From: Luidia sarsii
Lineage: Eukaryota > Echinodermata > Asteroidea > Paxillosida > Luidiidae
Assembly: GCA_949987565.1 (NCBI GenBank)
Contig: OX465120.1
Span: 7,516,587-7,580,586, forward strand
Length of the DNA stretch: 64,000 nt
Reading direction: 5' to 3'
Shown: piece after piece, positions 44,501 to 59,500 of the stretch
Layout of the letters: each line of letters starts with the position of its first letter
How positions within the stretch are numbered: the stretch's first letter is position 1
Notes under the pieces: model-generated
Told to the model about the DNA's origin: nothing
The model's input: the letters and a program-made list of their open reading frames with translations, nothing else
Database searches by the model: none
Position numbers and translations under genes: made by a program

Positions 44501-47500
44501 GTCGAGCACATATGACAAAGCATATGACGAAGACATTTTCAAGAAAAAATCACGAACCGGGATGTGGGAAACATTTACCATTTACATTTTTTGAAATTCC
44601 CGCCGAACTAATAATGACTCCCGCAAACAATTGACGACTCTTCCTTTTAGAGTGAATCTTTCAAGTGCCTCATGAAAACAGATCTTTAGACCTGTCCACT
44701 CTGTAAATGATTCATCTTCAAATGTCAGAGCTGCAAACGGTCACGGAAACCATGGTCAGAACATTATGGAAAACAATTGCACATTTACAACTTGGTTACA
44801 ATATTCTTATGCATAAGATGCAATTCTGAAAAGCTTGTTTTGGGGGAGGAAAAAAGATACATGAAAGCTCTATGCAGTGTTGTCGAGCAAAAAAAAGTAG
44901 TACTAGTGTTTGTTGATTTTCATTCTGCATTTCTGTATACATTTACTTGGCAGGAATAGCAGGATTAGCATTCTCCAAGTCTTTTGCGCTGGCTATACTC
45001 TCCATTGTAAGTAGTAATCAAGGTTTAATGCTGTCATGACTTGTAATTTTTCTAAATTGATGAATTCTGATTTTGCTGTTTAATGTTTGGTGGTTTAAAG
45101 TGCATTTGTTATATTATTGAACATATTGCAAACTAAAGTCAAACAAATAAAGGAAAAACCTTTTTTGAACAAGTTTTGAAAAATGGCAAAGAAATTTTGA
45201 CTAGACCAAGACTTGATCCCAATACCTCAAGTTTTGTGTGCTGGCACTCTTACCATCTGAGCTGTCCAGTTGGGTCCTTAGATGGCGGCCTGCCCAAATT
45301 GTCAAGGGTAACAACAGACAAATTGAAGCAGTTATTTGTCAACAAAAATGGTCATTTGATTTAAGCAGTCATTTCTCAATAGACCGATTGTGCGATGTCA
45401 TCATGTGACTTATAGTGGGTATTCCAGTAAGGTCTCAGGTACAAACTCCAGATTATTCTGCATAGATTTCATGAAAGAAAAGCAGCAACAGCAGCACCTT
45501 GATATGGGGGCCGCCATGTTTGGTGATTGTTTGATACCCACTATAAAGGTCACCTGATCTATAGGCCGCAAGCGGTAAAACAATTTAAGGTGTCATTTGT
45601 CAATGATAAACCTTTGAGTTAAATCCTTTGGGGGGGGGCACCCTATATAAAAAAGCGGGCCTCTAACGTGGTCCATCAAATCCCCCGGTTGTTAATTTTT
45701 GACTTCACAATATATGCCTGTAATAAAATCATTGAACAAAAAACAACTATAGACTCCCGTTTATGAAACGGGTCATTTTTAACAATGTGCTGTGGCCAAA
45801 TTGAGAAAAGGATGAATGACGTCATAATGACGTACAGCTTGGGAGTCCCTGACTTGTGTGTGTATGGTACAACAGGCGGCCATAGTGAATACGCGCTGTA
45901 AAGCTTGTTCCAAGTCCCCTAGTCTGTTGGTGTTACAGCGTGATAGCTACTATTTTTGTTTTTGCTGAACACATTCCCACCTCTTAGTCCGACTGGCGAA
46001 AACACAAAGCTTAACAGAACTAAAATCCTGTTCCACTTTTTCTAGATTAGAAATGCAGGCCCTCCTTTGATAAAGTAAAATATGAACAACAATATTCCAA
46101 AAGTTCTCACTCACAGAAGGCGGCATTTGGAAGAAATCTGGGACGAAAGTGTTCAATTTTGCCCGTTAAAATAGCGGTTGAGCCTAATCCGCACGAGGCA
46201 GTGTTATTTTCCCGGCGCAGGGATCGGGTATTCCGGCAACCCGTAACGCGCGTGCAGTGCACTGATCTCCAAGCAAGATCAGCTATGCATGCAGTGCATG
46301 ACGTCGCGACGAGCCAATCAGAGAAGGCTACCGGAAAAATAGCGTTACAGACCATTTTGCCCACGCTGGATGCGAAGATAGACTGGTTGGCTGTCCCACG
46401 GCCGCGCTACATGTAAACATACTGGTTTCCTATAGCAGTACTATGTATCAATGCACATGTAGCAACTTAATAATCAACAATATTGTAAAGATGACATCTT
46501 AAGAGAACTCTTTTTGGAGCAACTTTCTTCAATGAAATTCAGTTTGATTAGCAATTTCTCTATATGATTTTTTAGAGAAAATTGTAATTAAAAAATTAAT
46601 GAGTCAAGAAAAGGATAGCCACAATAACACATTGTTGTAATAACAATAAAGTATGTATAGTTCATTTATTTATTTTTGTCATAATATATATAGACATACT
46701 GAACAGGAAATACAAAAACCAGTGCATGATTGATTTGTAGTATGTCAGTGTGTAATGAATTCTCAAGTGAACAAATTACTACATACAGAGCACATTGTAT
46801 TTGAATGAGTTGGTTCTATGAGTTGGTTGAAAGTCCACAGACTTTTAGTATTTCCATTTGGTCATTGAAACTTATTTTTCACGTCAAGGTGTTAGTCTAA
46901 GACACTCGTTAACATTGTCTCAAAATTTAGCGGGCCTGACGTTTTGATCCTTGCAGGACATTTCTGAGAGGCAGAGTCACTCTGTCTTTGAGAAAGATCC
47001 TGCTAGGATAAAAATGTCAGGCCCACTAAAGTTAGAGATTTGCATTTTGGTAATCTTAGTCAGTAAGTAGTTTGCAACGTATCACAAAATTATCACAAAA
47101 TGAAATATGCAGTACGCAGAACTCTCCAAGAATTAATATTCTTTATCAGTACATTTATCAGTACATTTATCAGTACATTTATCAGTACATTTATCAGTAC
47201 AACTTTATCAAAGAATTTATGTTCTTTATCGGTATTCGGTAATACATATAAATATTCCAAACGGGTTACAAACTAAAATAACCAAAAATAAATGCATATC
47301 TCAAAAATAAACGGGTCCTGAAATTCTTTATCAGTAGTTGGTATTGGTCTCAAAGAACATCCTCACAATTCTCATAGTTTGGACCGTGTTGTTCCATCTT
47401 TGATGTCCCTCACAGGTTATAAATTTCATGCACAATTGCACATGTAATGTATAGCATTACTATTGTACATACATTTCAAAAAGTGTTCCATATTTGGCAA

Positions 47501-50500
47501 TCCAAGTAAAAGTGTAAATATAAATAGTTTCAACTCATTTCCATCTTTTGGGAGAACCGCCAAATTTGTTGTTACATCACATATAAATGACTGTTTCAGA
47601 TCATCAAAATGTTGCAAGTAAGGTGGACAGGACAGTGACAAGGAGCTTCAGTAGTTTCGATAGCCACATGATTTCCTGTCCAATTCGTAGCTGCATGTTG
47701 ATTACATCTTCACTGAATACTTTGTAGCCTTCTGCATGAGTCAAGAAGATGCTGCGACCTCCCCTAAAAACATCAAATTAGAATACATAGTGGGTAATAC
47801 TACAAATATACACTATTTTTCTGACATTAAGTAAACATTTCTGGATTTTGCGTTATCTCACAAGGTGGTTTTACAGCATAATTATACTTGGACCAGTAAA
47901 GTGACACATGACACAAGTAATGTTTGTCTCTTTGCCGCAGCCAAATACAGCATTTAATTTGACCAAACAAGTGGTGCCGGATTATTTTCAACTTTTTGCA
48001 TATAGGCAAACCGGCACATCTTTTTCTATGGATTGGTGGGATCCCAGTCCCACTTCTTTTAAGGGGTTGGCCCACACGGCCGACACAAATATGCCCTCAC
48101 GGCATGGGCCCACACGGCCGACACAAATATGCCCTCACGGCATGGGCCCACACGGCCAAATAAAAATGCCCTCACGGCATCACATGGGCCCACATGGCCA
48201 CAGGCCCTCATGGCCCACATATACACGAACATTTCACACAAGGCCCAGCGGCCTAGACATTGATCACAGACACACTGGCAAGGCCCAACGGCCGCCTCAA
48301 AACACATGGACGAGTAGCATGTGCCCGCTTAGGCCCGCATGGCCTAAACAAGCCTTGGCCCAGCGGCCACCACTCAACACAAGGGTACCACAGGTACCCG
48401 ATGAATGCAAACACTGAATAATGGCCCAGCGGCCAGCGGCCATAGAGGATAACTGCTCTCGGCCTGTCAATAATTTTAACAATTATGTATATGAACCGAG
48501 CACATAGCGTTTGACCTTGGTATATTCGTGCCAAACTATATCATTCCCTCTGGTACATCAGAGAAAGATTACAATTGTGCCCTCTTGAGCAACCTGTCAT
48601 ATGAAACCGAAGTAGTAATATGAATTGTATTATAAGCAAGAATAAAACAAGCTATTGGCTTTCTGAATCCCGGCAGAAAATGGCCAAACGCGAAGCGTCC
48701 CAAGGGAAAGAAAGCCATGGCGAGCCAAACACGGCGCCTCCCAAGACATATAACCGCACAATTGGTTATAAGACTGACCGAATAGCCAAAAATAAATCAT
48801 AGTCCACTTGAACTGAGGGTGATGCAAGATGCTCACACCCAAACGGCGGCCCTGTGAACGGGCCCACCGATTAACCACCCGGCGCTTGCGTGCGATGGAC
48901 AATTGAGACCTAGCACCAAAGTAAAATACCCTTGGTAAAATATCAGACCAAATAATGCTGGTTGAAGGAAAAACCACGAGGCAGCGTTGCATGGCGATAG
49001 CAATACGTTGCCTGATGGAAAACTCATCCACCTGAATTAAGTCGTTTGTGCCTATGTGAAAGATAATTATAGCTGGGGTCGGCCCAGTTGTGCTCTCCAA
49101 AAGGTCGTGAAAATCATACAGACCGGCGCCACCCTTACCGCGCCAAACGACGGGGGAAGAGACATCCATGGAACTTTTCACCCAACGTTTTAGCCGAAAT
49201 TGCTGGTCATACGTCCTCCAGCCTAGGCCCCCAAACTGCATTGATGCCGTGCGAACAATTTCGCAGTATTTGAGGAGCTCAGCATAACGCTGAGTATGCT
49301 GCTGGAGATAAATGGACATAAACGTATGGAATGTGGATTGCCACAAACCAAATGACTCAATGCGCTTACGGCCGTAGCTGGCCGGACGCACTATCACGTT
49401 ATCTCCCTCAGAAGCCAGTACCAAATGCGATTGACGGTCTGGCTGGCAAGCAACACCGGAGGCCGAATCTTTCACTAACGTCGCCAAATCGACGTAAGCC
49501 CCTGCCCAGATCTTTTCTTTCGTGGACAAGGGGACATGGTATCCTAAACTAGAAGTAACTGAAAACATCGGAGCTGGCCGCTCTGGTACGGCGACCGATC
49601 CCTGACCAAAACCATCAATGGCTGCGTACTCACCTCCTGTCACAGCGGGGAGTGTCGGGGAAGCTGTGGCCGAGTGGTTGACCTCCAAAACTGGAGGTGG
49701 AGGAGCACACGCAGAAGGTGTCGGTGCAGGTGCTGGCAGGACATCGACGACGGTGCGTGCTCGTCCTTGTCTCTTCTGGGCCGATCCCTTGCCGACTCCC
49801 TCCCCAGTAACCGAAGGGGCCGTACGCTTTTGCGAAGCTTTACGGGGTGTGGACTTCGGCATGCTGACTAATAGTACTGTAATATACGATTGTAGTAGCT
49901 CCGCGGATAGCAGTCGAACGAATGTAAACCTAGGCCTAACACGAACTGAACGGGATTTAAGAACGAAGCTAATGTGACAATCGCGAATGGGTTAAGTGAA
50001 AATGGGGGTAAGAGCTCTAGGAATTCCTGCGTGGAACGTCAGAGGAACAATTTACTTTCTATGGAACGTTAGAAAGTAAGCACAGAAAAAATTAAATTAC
50101 AGAGTAGTTTGGTCAGTTTGCTGTGTGAAGGGCTGCAACGAACTGGCACCGTCCACTTGGGCTGAGCTCTTTTAAACAAGGACTCTGCCTTTACATTCTG
50201 GCCAGGGGTGTCCAGTTGCATTCCAAGAACCCCCCCCCCCCCCATGGACACAGACCACATGTACACTATCTGTCAACAAGTGTCCATTTGCCTTCTTGCC
50301 ACCCTGGAAGCAATTGGGGGGGTATTCTGGCCTAGTATGAAACATTTTATCCTTTAGTGATAAAATGGATTATGCACACAAGGATTAATAGAGATCAATT
50401 GAATTAGCAGGGCACATCAAGACACTAGTTTGTATCATTGCGGTACTTACTTCGCAAGAAGTGTTTGACTGTGCCAGGCTGCTTGTCTGTTGGTGCTGAC

Positions 50501-53500
50501 ACTTCCATTTCATCCTCCTCCAGAACTCTCTTCTTTGCTAAACGTTTCTCACCCTACAATTGAATAAAAATGAAATATTTGACAATCTTAAGGAAAGAAT
50601 TATATTCACAGGACCGCGGTAATACCTGTTTTAAAAATATTTTAGTCATTTCAAAACCGTTACTTATCAGACGCAAATGATTGCAACACTGGCTGGCCTA
50701 AGCCAGGGAAATGGCCAAGGCCTAATCCCACTTACTGGGTCGTTAGGAGCTCCTCTTTAAGGATTTTTTATTCATCCGTCGCTCTAACGTTCCACTTTAA
50801 GTAATATAGTAAAACATAAATCAAAGGCCGGATTCTACACGTGGTACTTCAGCGGTACTAACGATGAATCTTTGGATTGCAATTCTGACAAAATTTCTCG
50901 TATGTCGGCATTGGACAGTGGTTAAAAACTCAATACGTTTGTACACGGGGTCACAATGAAAATCTCATCATATGCTTTAGTTTAGCCTTAGGTAGCAATG
51001 AGCCACATCCAAACCATATTAGACGAAGACTGGGAACTAGATTTATGTTTTACTACATTACTTAGCGTGGGACGGATAAATAAAAAAAATTGTTAAAGAG
51101 GAGCTCCTAATGGCTAATGCCATGGCCCAGTACGTGGGACTAGCCTAGGCCCTACATTTCAAATGAATACAACAAAGCCAAATGCAGTACCACTACAGAC
51201 AGTTACACTGACTTACAGACAGTTACACTTACTTACAGTAACAGTACGACCCTCTCAAAATCAGAAATTTTAAAAAAGAGGTCATTGTAAGAGTCCAATT
51301 TACTCGGACCATGGAGCTATATAAATAAGGCATGCTCGGACTACATAACTTTAGTGCATGTCCTTTCGAATGGCCTAAGCCTACTTTTTGCTCGCAAACA
51401 AAAACGAGAAACCCGATCTCAGGTGTAACGTACGTAAGTAAAATTTCTCGTTAAATTTACCCTTGCTATCATCGAGACGTCAATAACTGTCTGTAACAGC
51501 TACTGTAGGAGTACATGTAGGATCAAGGACCGTATCCAAAAATAATCGGGGTGCTCACTCTCTAAATGTTACAACTCACACGTGAGTTAGCGGAAGTCCA
51601 TGCTGTCGTTGCTAATCCCATGCGATTTCTTGGCTCTACCATCGAGTTTCAGCCAAGATCAGGCACAGACCACAGCTTTCTGCCACCTTGTTCCACTTAT
51701 TGGGCTCGCTTGCCCATAAAAGTATTTAGGAACGGAACCCCAGGTGGAAATAACATTTCATTTCTTCACAACTTCGTCGGCAGACGACGCCATGTTTGAT
51801 GTCAACTGGGTCACAGCCACGCTCGTGGTTGCTAGCTCGTCCGTTATCGTCATTGGGCAACTTGTACCACATGGTACGCTTCGGACGAGGCCGCTGATGC
51901 TTAAAATTACGACATCTAAAACCTCATTTTCTTCCATTAGCCGCCTATATATCGTGTGAACTTTTGGAATTAGGACTACTTCATTATTGTCTTTGTCTTC
52001 ACATAAAGTTCACATACTCTTATTGAAGTGGAATGACAATGAAAGATCGTGAGTTCAGCAAAAGGCCTATCTATGCACGTTGCCACAATCATGTGTATTT
52101 GGTTGTTGAAGTCGAAACACCAGCAAAAATCTGGTAGTATGCCTCCTGTCTTTTCAACCCGACGCGAGTGGATCCGCTTCGTAAAGAACGCGCTCTGACT
52201 AAAAGGCTTCAATATAAAAGGCTTTTGCACTATGCCATGGTATTACTATTAGTCTGAGTAACTGGGACCGTAATACTGTCTTACATTCAATTCACCCCAA
52301 AAACCAAACCTCAGTGCATGTCTATAAACATGTGTTCAAAAGCTCATTCATGAAAAAAAAACAGGCTTGTATTAGTGATTGTTCAACAGGCGATCATTCA
52401 CTGGCTGTTCGGGGGACTGGAACATCATGTGTCGGCCTCGGTGCCTCTGTTCGCTGCCAAGGGCTCAAACCAATATGGCTCAGCATATCTTCATTTTAGA
52501 AATCACTGCTTGTGCTAGTGCTGCTGCTTGATGAAGAAGAAAATCCTTCCGAAAGAAAGCTGTTTTCTTCCCAGGATCCATCGGAATCGCGGCCAGAACT
52601 TGCAGCAAACACGTGTCAAGGGTCAACGACTACGCGCTAACATTGCTAACAGAATCAATAATGTGTAGTGCAAGCCATGCTGTAGTCCAGGTACACAACC
52701 CCACACTGTCGTGTGTGCATTTCATTGTTTTGGACGACTCCCAAGATGCACGTCATCCAGCTTATCAATTGATTGGCCTGTGACCTCTGTTTTGTATATC
52801 GCGCGTGATACGAACCCCACAAAAAATGTAAATTTTTGCAAGTTGGAGTTAACATTTTCTGATATCAATGTTTTATTCTGATATAACAAACAACTACATA
52901 CAAGAAATAGTTAAAATTGGTTCAAGACTGAAATCGTTAGAGGCCCGCTTTAAATATTTTTCTGAGCTGGGATAGATGATTACTGATCCATGCAATTGTA
53001 CAAGTACATGTAGATTGAAATAATTGGAAAATGCTTCTGTGCTTCTGTGTCTGTTGTTAATCTGCAAGTATAATGTTCGATTCATTCAATGAATGATGTA
53101 CATGTAGATTTGTTTAATATTCTGAAATGGATATTTTTGTTCATATTTTGTGTATGTAGGTGCTTGTTGGAGCATCAAATGCATTTGGTGAAAAGTAAGT
53201 GGCATCTACATATTTGCAATTTGGTATGATGATTGCTATTTGAATCTTATTTTGCAGACTTTATTTGAAGTATTTGTTTTCTGTTTCAAACTTGATACTA
53301 GGACTGAGTCATCTCGGTGTTTTTGCAAACTGGTTCCCAACATTGACACACCAGCTGGGAATCAAAGCTGATGTACAATACTGTACATGTGCGTGGACTA
53401 CCCTACTAGGGTTGTACACATTTGTGTATTGCTGCTTTACATTATTCCAAGACTATTCAATGAACTTCATTATAGTGTTTTTCTTGTGAGTTTACTTGTA

Positions 53501-56500
53501 AATTCATAATGTTCTGTTGTTCTTTGGGAACATGTCCTTAATTGGATATGGCAATATGTTTGAACAACGTATGGTACACATTTTGTATCCTGTAGCAAAA
53601 CGTATATTTCACAAAAGAATGGTAGAGGAAAAACAACTGCCAAAAGATGCAAAGAGCACTTCATCTTTGCTCATACAAGCATCAATTAATAATTACTGTG
53701 CATGTTTTAAGTTGGAATCAATTCTGACATGGCAAAACAAATATTGCACTGAACTTGTTGTAAGCTTTACATTTGGAATGCACATATGTACATAATACGG
53801 TGTATATTGCACATTGCTATGGCCCGACCACATGTACTTTTTATTGGTGTAAAACATCTTTACAGAGGTTTTTTGTGTGTGTTTCTCCACAATTCTGACT
53901 TTTAAAATGTTTAGCAACTGTTGATGTGAGAATGCGTATTCCACCATTCAGTCATGTAAGCTGAGATCAAAATTAAAGGATGGATAAAATGGCGATGGTT
54001 GTTTCATTGGCAGTTCAAAGTTTTAGACGCAAGAGTCATTCTTGGTTCGTTTTGATAATATTAAACTTTGGCCTAGCCTCTGTCTCTTTTTCACACTCAT
54101 AGTGATGTTTTTTTGTCAAAAACAATATACATACATGTATATTGCCTGATTGTGTGCATCTTAAATAAATCTACTATATGAGGCACTCTTGAATACCTGT
54201 TGTATTTTCTCAAATTTTCTGGTTCCACTAAAAGGTTTGTTTGGCTTTATTGTCATTCCTTCTCCCTACATGCTTTGTTTAACAATTCCACTAACCAGGA
54301 TGTGATAAATCACATTATACACAAGTACATGTGATAAAAGAGGGTTTTGTTGTATTTTGTGGCAGTATTGCAGTAGGCTACTTATCCAAGTTTGACAGTA
54401 ACCATGTTACAGCATGGGGCAGTGGCTATGGATTGGCTGGACTTATGGGAGCTCTTTTGTATGTTATATTTGGTAAGTACCCCACCCTTTTACTCTATTC
54501 ACACTACAATCGAAACTAGTAAAATGGATACCCCTGTTGGGTATCTCTTCAATCTCCCTGACCATTCCATATCAGATATAAGTGTACTGGGTATAGAATC
54601 ACTTGGTCACCCAAGTGATTCTGTACGTCTTTAGCCGGGATAAAATGTGGATGAAGCCTCTTCGGACTATTCAACCACACGACCTCAACATCCAGGAGGG
54701 GAATTACTAACACCTTGCCTGTTTACTGATAATCCTCCATTTGTGTTCATTCCTCCACACTCCCCTCTTTGATTTTTCCCCCTACGGTCATTAATCCCTA
54801 CCCTACTCCCTGCCCTTCTCTTTGATCTTAACCTACCAGTTTTCCTCTTTGTCCTCTTTTTGTCTGTGTCCTGTTCACTGTCTCTGTTCTACCGTATAGA
54901 CTCTGTGTCCCCTTCCTATTCAGCTTTCCGCCGCGAAGCGGAAAAGCTATTGTTTTTGTTAAGATTTTAAGCTTTTTCCGTTCCAACTGAAAAGCTAGTG
55001 TTCTTGTTCTGATTTTTTTTTTCCGTCTTTTTCAGCACAGGGGCACTTTTGCCATTGAACAAATTTCGCAAATGCATAGAGCTTATGCTGAACTAGTGCA
55101 CAGTTGTCTTGAAAACATCATGACATCATCATGTGTCACGTGACAGCGCTTTAAAGGGGCAAATTTCAAACTCAAATAAAAGCAAAAAGGGTAAAAGTGC
55201 GCATTCATTGGTCTTGGTCTCCCCTATAATGAAATGGAAAAATCAAAATTTCCCTTGCGCGTTGCCCATGCGGTATTCTATTGCAAGGTTGGGCTTCTAC
55301 AGCGTCTGTGTACATGCATGGTGCATGACACACATCTTTGCGTGTTGGGGCCAAAAGTTTTCATCATGAATTATGATTGAAAATGTGCCTCGGAAGTCAT
55401 TTTTCCTCCTCACAAAAATTGTATTGGGAATGACGTAGTGCACGTGCATGGATCTTTTTCTGTGTCGGCCTAGAATTACGATGTTCCGTGGTTTGACCAT
55501 GTTATTGCACGGTTACTGTCAGTGACGTCGGCTGTGGCGCACAGTATAAAAAAAACTGCTCTACTGCACGGATCTTGTCAGTCATTTTTTCTCTGTAATA
55601 AGTACTATTTATCTCATCACACAAATTTTCAAACAAAAATGGCACTTAATTCTTCTAATCGAATATCCGTACGTATCTTTACATGACGTGTAGGAGGATT
55701 TTCCTGCCGGATTTTACTTCCTTTTGTAAAAAATCACGTCTCAAGGGTTGTATGGTGTTTGTGTACGCATGTACGTTTCCCTTTCACCAGGCTGACCGAG
55801 ATGCATGGTCATACGTCATACCACAAGAGGGAGCTCGATGTTGTTTTTAGCGAATGGACATTTTTGTGCAGAGTTAGCAACAAAATGTCGCTCAAAAATA
55901 CATACCAGTAATCGCTAAAATTGGTCAGGTGAAAATATGATTTCTTGTAGTATTCTGTATACGAATCAGCTTTGTTGTAAAAACGATTTTGCTTATCTTT
56001 AGCTTTTTCGCTGCAAAGCGAAAAAGCTATTGTTGTTGTTCTGATTTTTTTTTCTCTTCTTTTTCTTGTCGGAAAAAATCCCATGGACAAAGCACAGGGT
56101 TTTTCGGAAGGCACTTTTGCCATTGAACAAACTTTGATTTTTGTCAAACTTGACAAATGCATAGAGCCCTCGCTGAAAACTTGCGCCGTAGTCTTAAAAA
56201 CGTCATGACGTCACCACGTGTCACGTGACAGCGCTTTAAAGGGGCAAATTTCGAACTCCGTTTTTCAGCAAAAATGCAATTTTGTTTTGTTCCAATTTTG
56301 CAGTATATCTAAGTTGGGAAAAGGTGTATCCAAAAATTGCCCTCATTTGATCGTGACGTCATTTTATGAATATTAAAGAGGTCATGAACTTTTAAGATTT
56401 TAACATTCAATTGAGCATATTTGGCCAACGGAGCAAGATTTTTAGCCTTTGCCACGAAGAGAAAAAGCTATTGTTATTGTTCTGATTTTTTTAGCTTTTC

Positions 56501-59500
56501 CGCCGCGAAGCGGAATAGCTATTGTTTTTGTTAAGATTTTTCTTTTATGTCTTTTTCTTTTTCTGGTCGTAAAAATCCCATAGACAAAGCACAGGGTTTT
56601 TGTGGACAGCACTTTTGCCATTGAACACACTTGGATTTTTTTCAAACTTGCCAAATGCATAGAGCGTATATTGAGCTATTGCACAGTTGTCTTGAAAACT
56701 TTTTTTTTATTTTTTTTTTTAAAGAGAACCAAATGCGGAACAGCGTTATGTTCCGTTAGCCAACAGACATAAATCTCTAGTTTTTTTTTCGTCTTCTTAT
56801 CGGAAAAATCCCACAGACAAAGCACAGGGTTTTTGTGGACGGCACTTTCGCCATTGAACACACTTGGATTTTTTTCAAACTTTGCAAATGCATAGAGCCT
56901 ATGTTGAGCTATTGCACAGTTGTCTTGAAAACTTCATGACGTCACCACGTGTCACGTGACAGCACTTTAAAGGTGCAAATTTCAAACTTCAATAAAAGCA
57001 AAAGTAGAAGTTTGTTTGGTTTCAATTTTGCAGTATATCTAAGTTGGGATAAGGTGTATCCAAAAATTGCCCTCATTTGATCGTGACGTCATCTCATGAA
57101 TATTAATGAGGTCATGAACTTTTGCGATTTTAACATTCAATTGAGCATATTTGGCCAACGGAGCAAGATTTTTTTCATTTTTCGGTTATATCTATTGGGG
57201 ATGTAGTTTAGAAACACCCTCCGGGGCCAAAATGCCATGACGCAATTGTGACGTCATCAAAATGCGTGTTTTTAAAACACATATTAGCCAATGCTCATTC
57301 TTCTTGAAATTTGGTGGGCAGTTACCTATTGGGCTAGACATTCAAAATCATGCATGTGCGTTTAGGGGTAGAAATTGAGGTTACAGGTTCAAATCCTGCT
57401 GATTTAATTTTTTTTTTTAATTTTTTTTTTTTAAGAGAACCAGATGCGGAAAAGCGTTATGTTCTGTTAGCCAACAGACATAAATCTCTAGTTAGCTTTT
57501 CCGTCGCGAAGTGTTTTTAGCTTTTCCACCGCGAAGCGGAAAAGCTATTGTTGTTGTTCTGGGGTTTTTTTTAAGCTTTTCCGTTCCGAAACTGAAAAGC
57601 TATTGTTTTTGTTCTGATTTTTTGTTTGCTTCTTCTCTTTCTTGTGTCAAAAAATCCCATAGACAAAGCACGGGGATTTCCTGACTGGCACTTTTGCCAT
57701 TGAACAAACTTGGATATTTTTAAAACTTGGCAAATGCATAGAGCCTATGTTGAGCTAGTGCACAGTCTTGAAAACGTCATGACGTCATCATGTGTCACGT
57801 GACAGTGCTTCAAAGGGGCAAAATTCAAACTCCATTTTAAGCAAAAATGCAATTTCATTTGGTTTCAATTTTGCACCATATCTAAGTTGGGAAAAGGTGT
57901 ATCAAAAAATTGCCCTCATTTGATCATGACGTCTTCTCATGAATATTAATGAGGTCATGAACTTTTTAGATTATAACATTCAATTGAGCATATTTGGCCA
58001 ACGGAGCAAGATTTTTAATTTTTTTTCGTTTACATCAATTGGGGAGGTAGTTTGGAAACACCCTCCGGAGCCAAAATGTCATGACGCAATCGTGACGTCA
58101 TCAAAACGCGTGTTTTCAAAACACATATTTGCCAAAGGTCAATCTTCTCGAAATTCCGTGGGCATGTAGCTATTGGGCTAGACATTCTAAATCCTGAGTT
58201 TGGAAGCAGTTGACCATTGTTCAGAATTATTATGATTTTTTGAAAAATATAATGAAGTCCCATACACTTTGTGCACAAAATATGCACGTGCGTTTTGGGT
58301 TAGGAATGGAGGTTACGGGTTCAAATCCCGTTGATGTCAATTTTTTTTTTTTTTTTTAAGAGAACTAGATGCGGAAAAGCGTTATGTTCTGTTTGCCAAC
58401 AGACATAAATCTCTAGTTTCTATTTTTTTCGTTATATCTATTGGGGATGTAGTTTAGAAACACCCTCCGTGGCCAAAAAATGCCATGACGCAATCGTGAC
58501 ATCATCAAAATGTGTGTTTTTAAAACACATATTTGCCAAAGGTCAATCTTCTCGAAATTTTGTGGGCATTTAGCTATTGGGCTAGACTAAATCCTGAGTT
58601 TGGAAGCAATCGACCATTGTTCAGAATTATTTTATTATTTTTTGAAAAATATAATGAAGTCCCATATACTTTGTGCACAAAATATGCACGTATATGCCTA
58701 TACTATTATGCTATATTTTCCTTTTTTGAATGATCTTGACCCACTCGAACAGACATTACTCCTAGATTATCTACTATCACAGTCCATTCCTGAAATTCAT
58801 CAATGGGACATCCTTCTTCAATGTGACTATCAAAAACAAGAGAAAATGTCTGGTTTGCCAACCATCTCACTGAAGTCTAGAAATATTTTATTGCATTACA
58901 ATAGATAAATGCTACAAAATCTTAACTAGATCTGAGCCAGTCTGCCAACATGAAGGGTTTTGTCTATTGTCCATCACCTTATAGATACTGGGTATTCTTC
59001 AGGATTTTCATGCTGGTGCAGATAAACCTAAATCTGCATCACTTTCATTTGCCTATTTTTCCAAGACCTTTCATCATATCCAACGAGACCAGGGCCATTA
59101 TGAAAAACTAGTACTTCACTGTGGATTGATGTCCTTTTGTCTGTCCAACAACTGTCTGACAGCAGAGATATCTTGACAGCCTTTCTGATTGGAAAAATGT
59201 CCATACAGGCCCTTTCATGAGTTGGAATCATTACAGATGATAGTCATCATTTTATTGGCTTGACAATAGATGAAGTACATGAAATTTTCTAAATGCAAAT
59301 CACTTACAAGAACACTAACTTGAACATATGAGAATATAAACAAAAACTTGTTTTAGTTTTACTGATGAAGAAAAACACCTGAGGTCCGTGTGTGTCAAAT
59401 GAATTGTTAAGCAATAGAAACTTCTTATTTCTTTCCCTTTGCAGGATGTTTGATTGGCAGACAAAGCGATGTCAAGACCATGAGGAATGTCGACAAGTAA

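Larger units (their letters stand above)
54920..58720. mobile_element. Nested cluster of Helitron-like non-autonomous elements
   Basis: A unit of about 0.7-0.9 kb recurs at least four times. It opens with a hairpin (AGCTTTTCCGCCGCGAAG and its inverse; 54922, 56001, 56491, 57515). It continues with CCCATAGACAAAGCACAGGG, GCAAATGCATAGAGCC, GTGTCACGTGACAG, GGCCAACGGAGCAAG and ACACCCTCCG-type segments. Three units end in a hairpin plus CTAG followed by T, the mark of Helitron 3' ends. The units are partly inserted in one another. All lie in intron 7 of the CLN3-like gene. Short frames here are not genes. Confidence 0.65.

Noticed and set aside
47908..48417. 169-codon plus-strand frame rich in His/Pro/Gly
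   Set aside because: It is a reading of the GGCC-rich repeats.
50231..50243. Poly-C run as a structural signal
   Set aside because: A lone homopolymer with no associated element; could be sequencing length error.
53258..53489. Open frame after a good acceptor (TTTTGCAG) as an extra CLN3-like exon
   Set aside because: Exon 6 joins exon 7 in phase and with the family's spacing; this insert would break the alignment and has no suitable donor.
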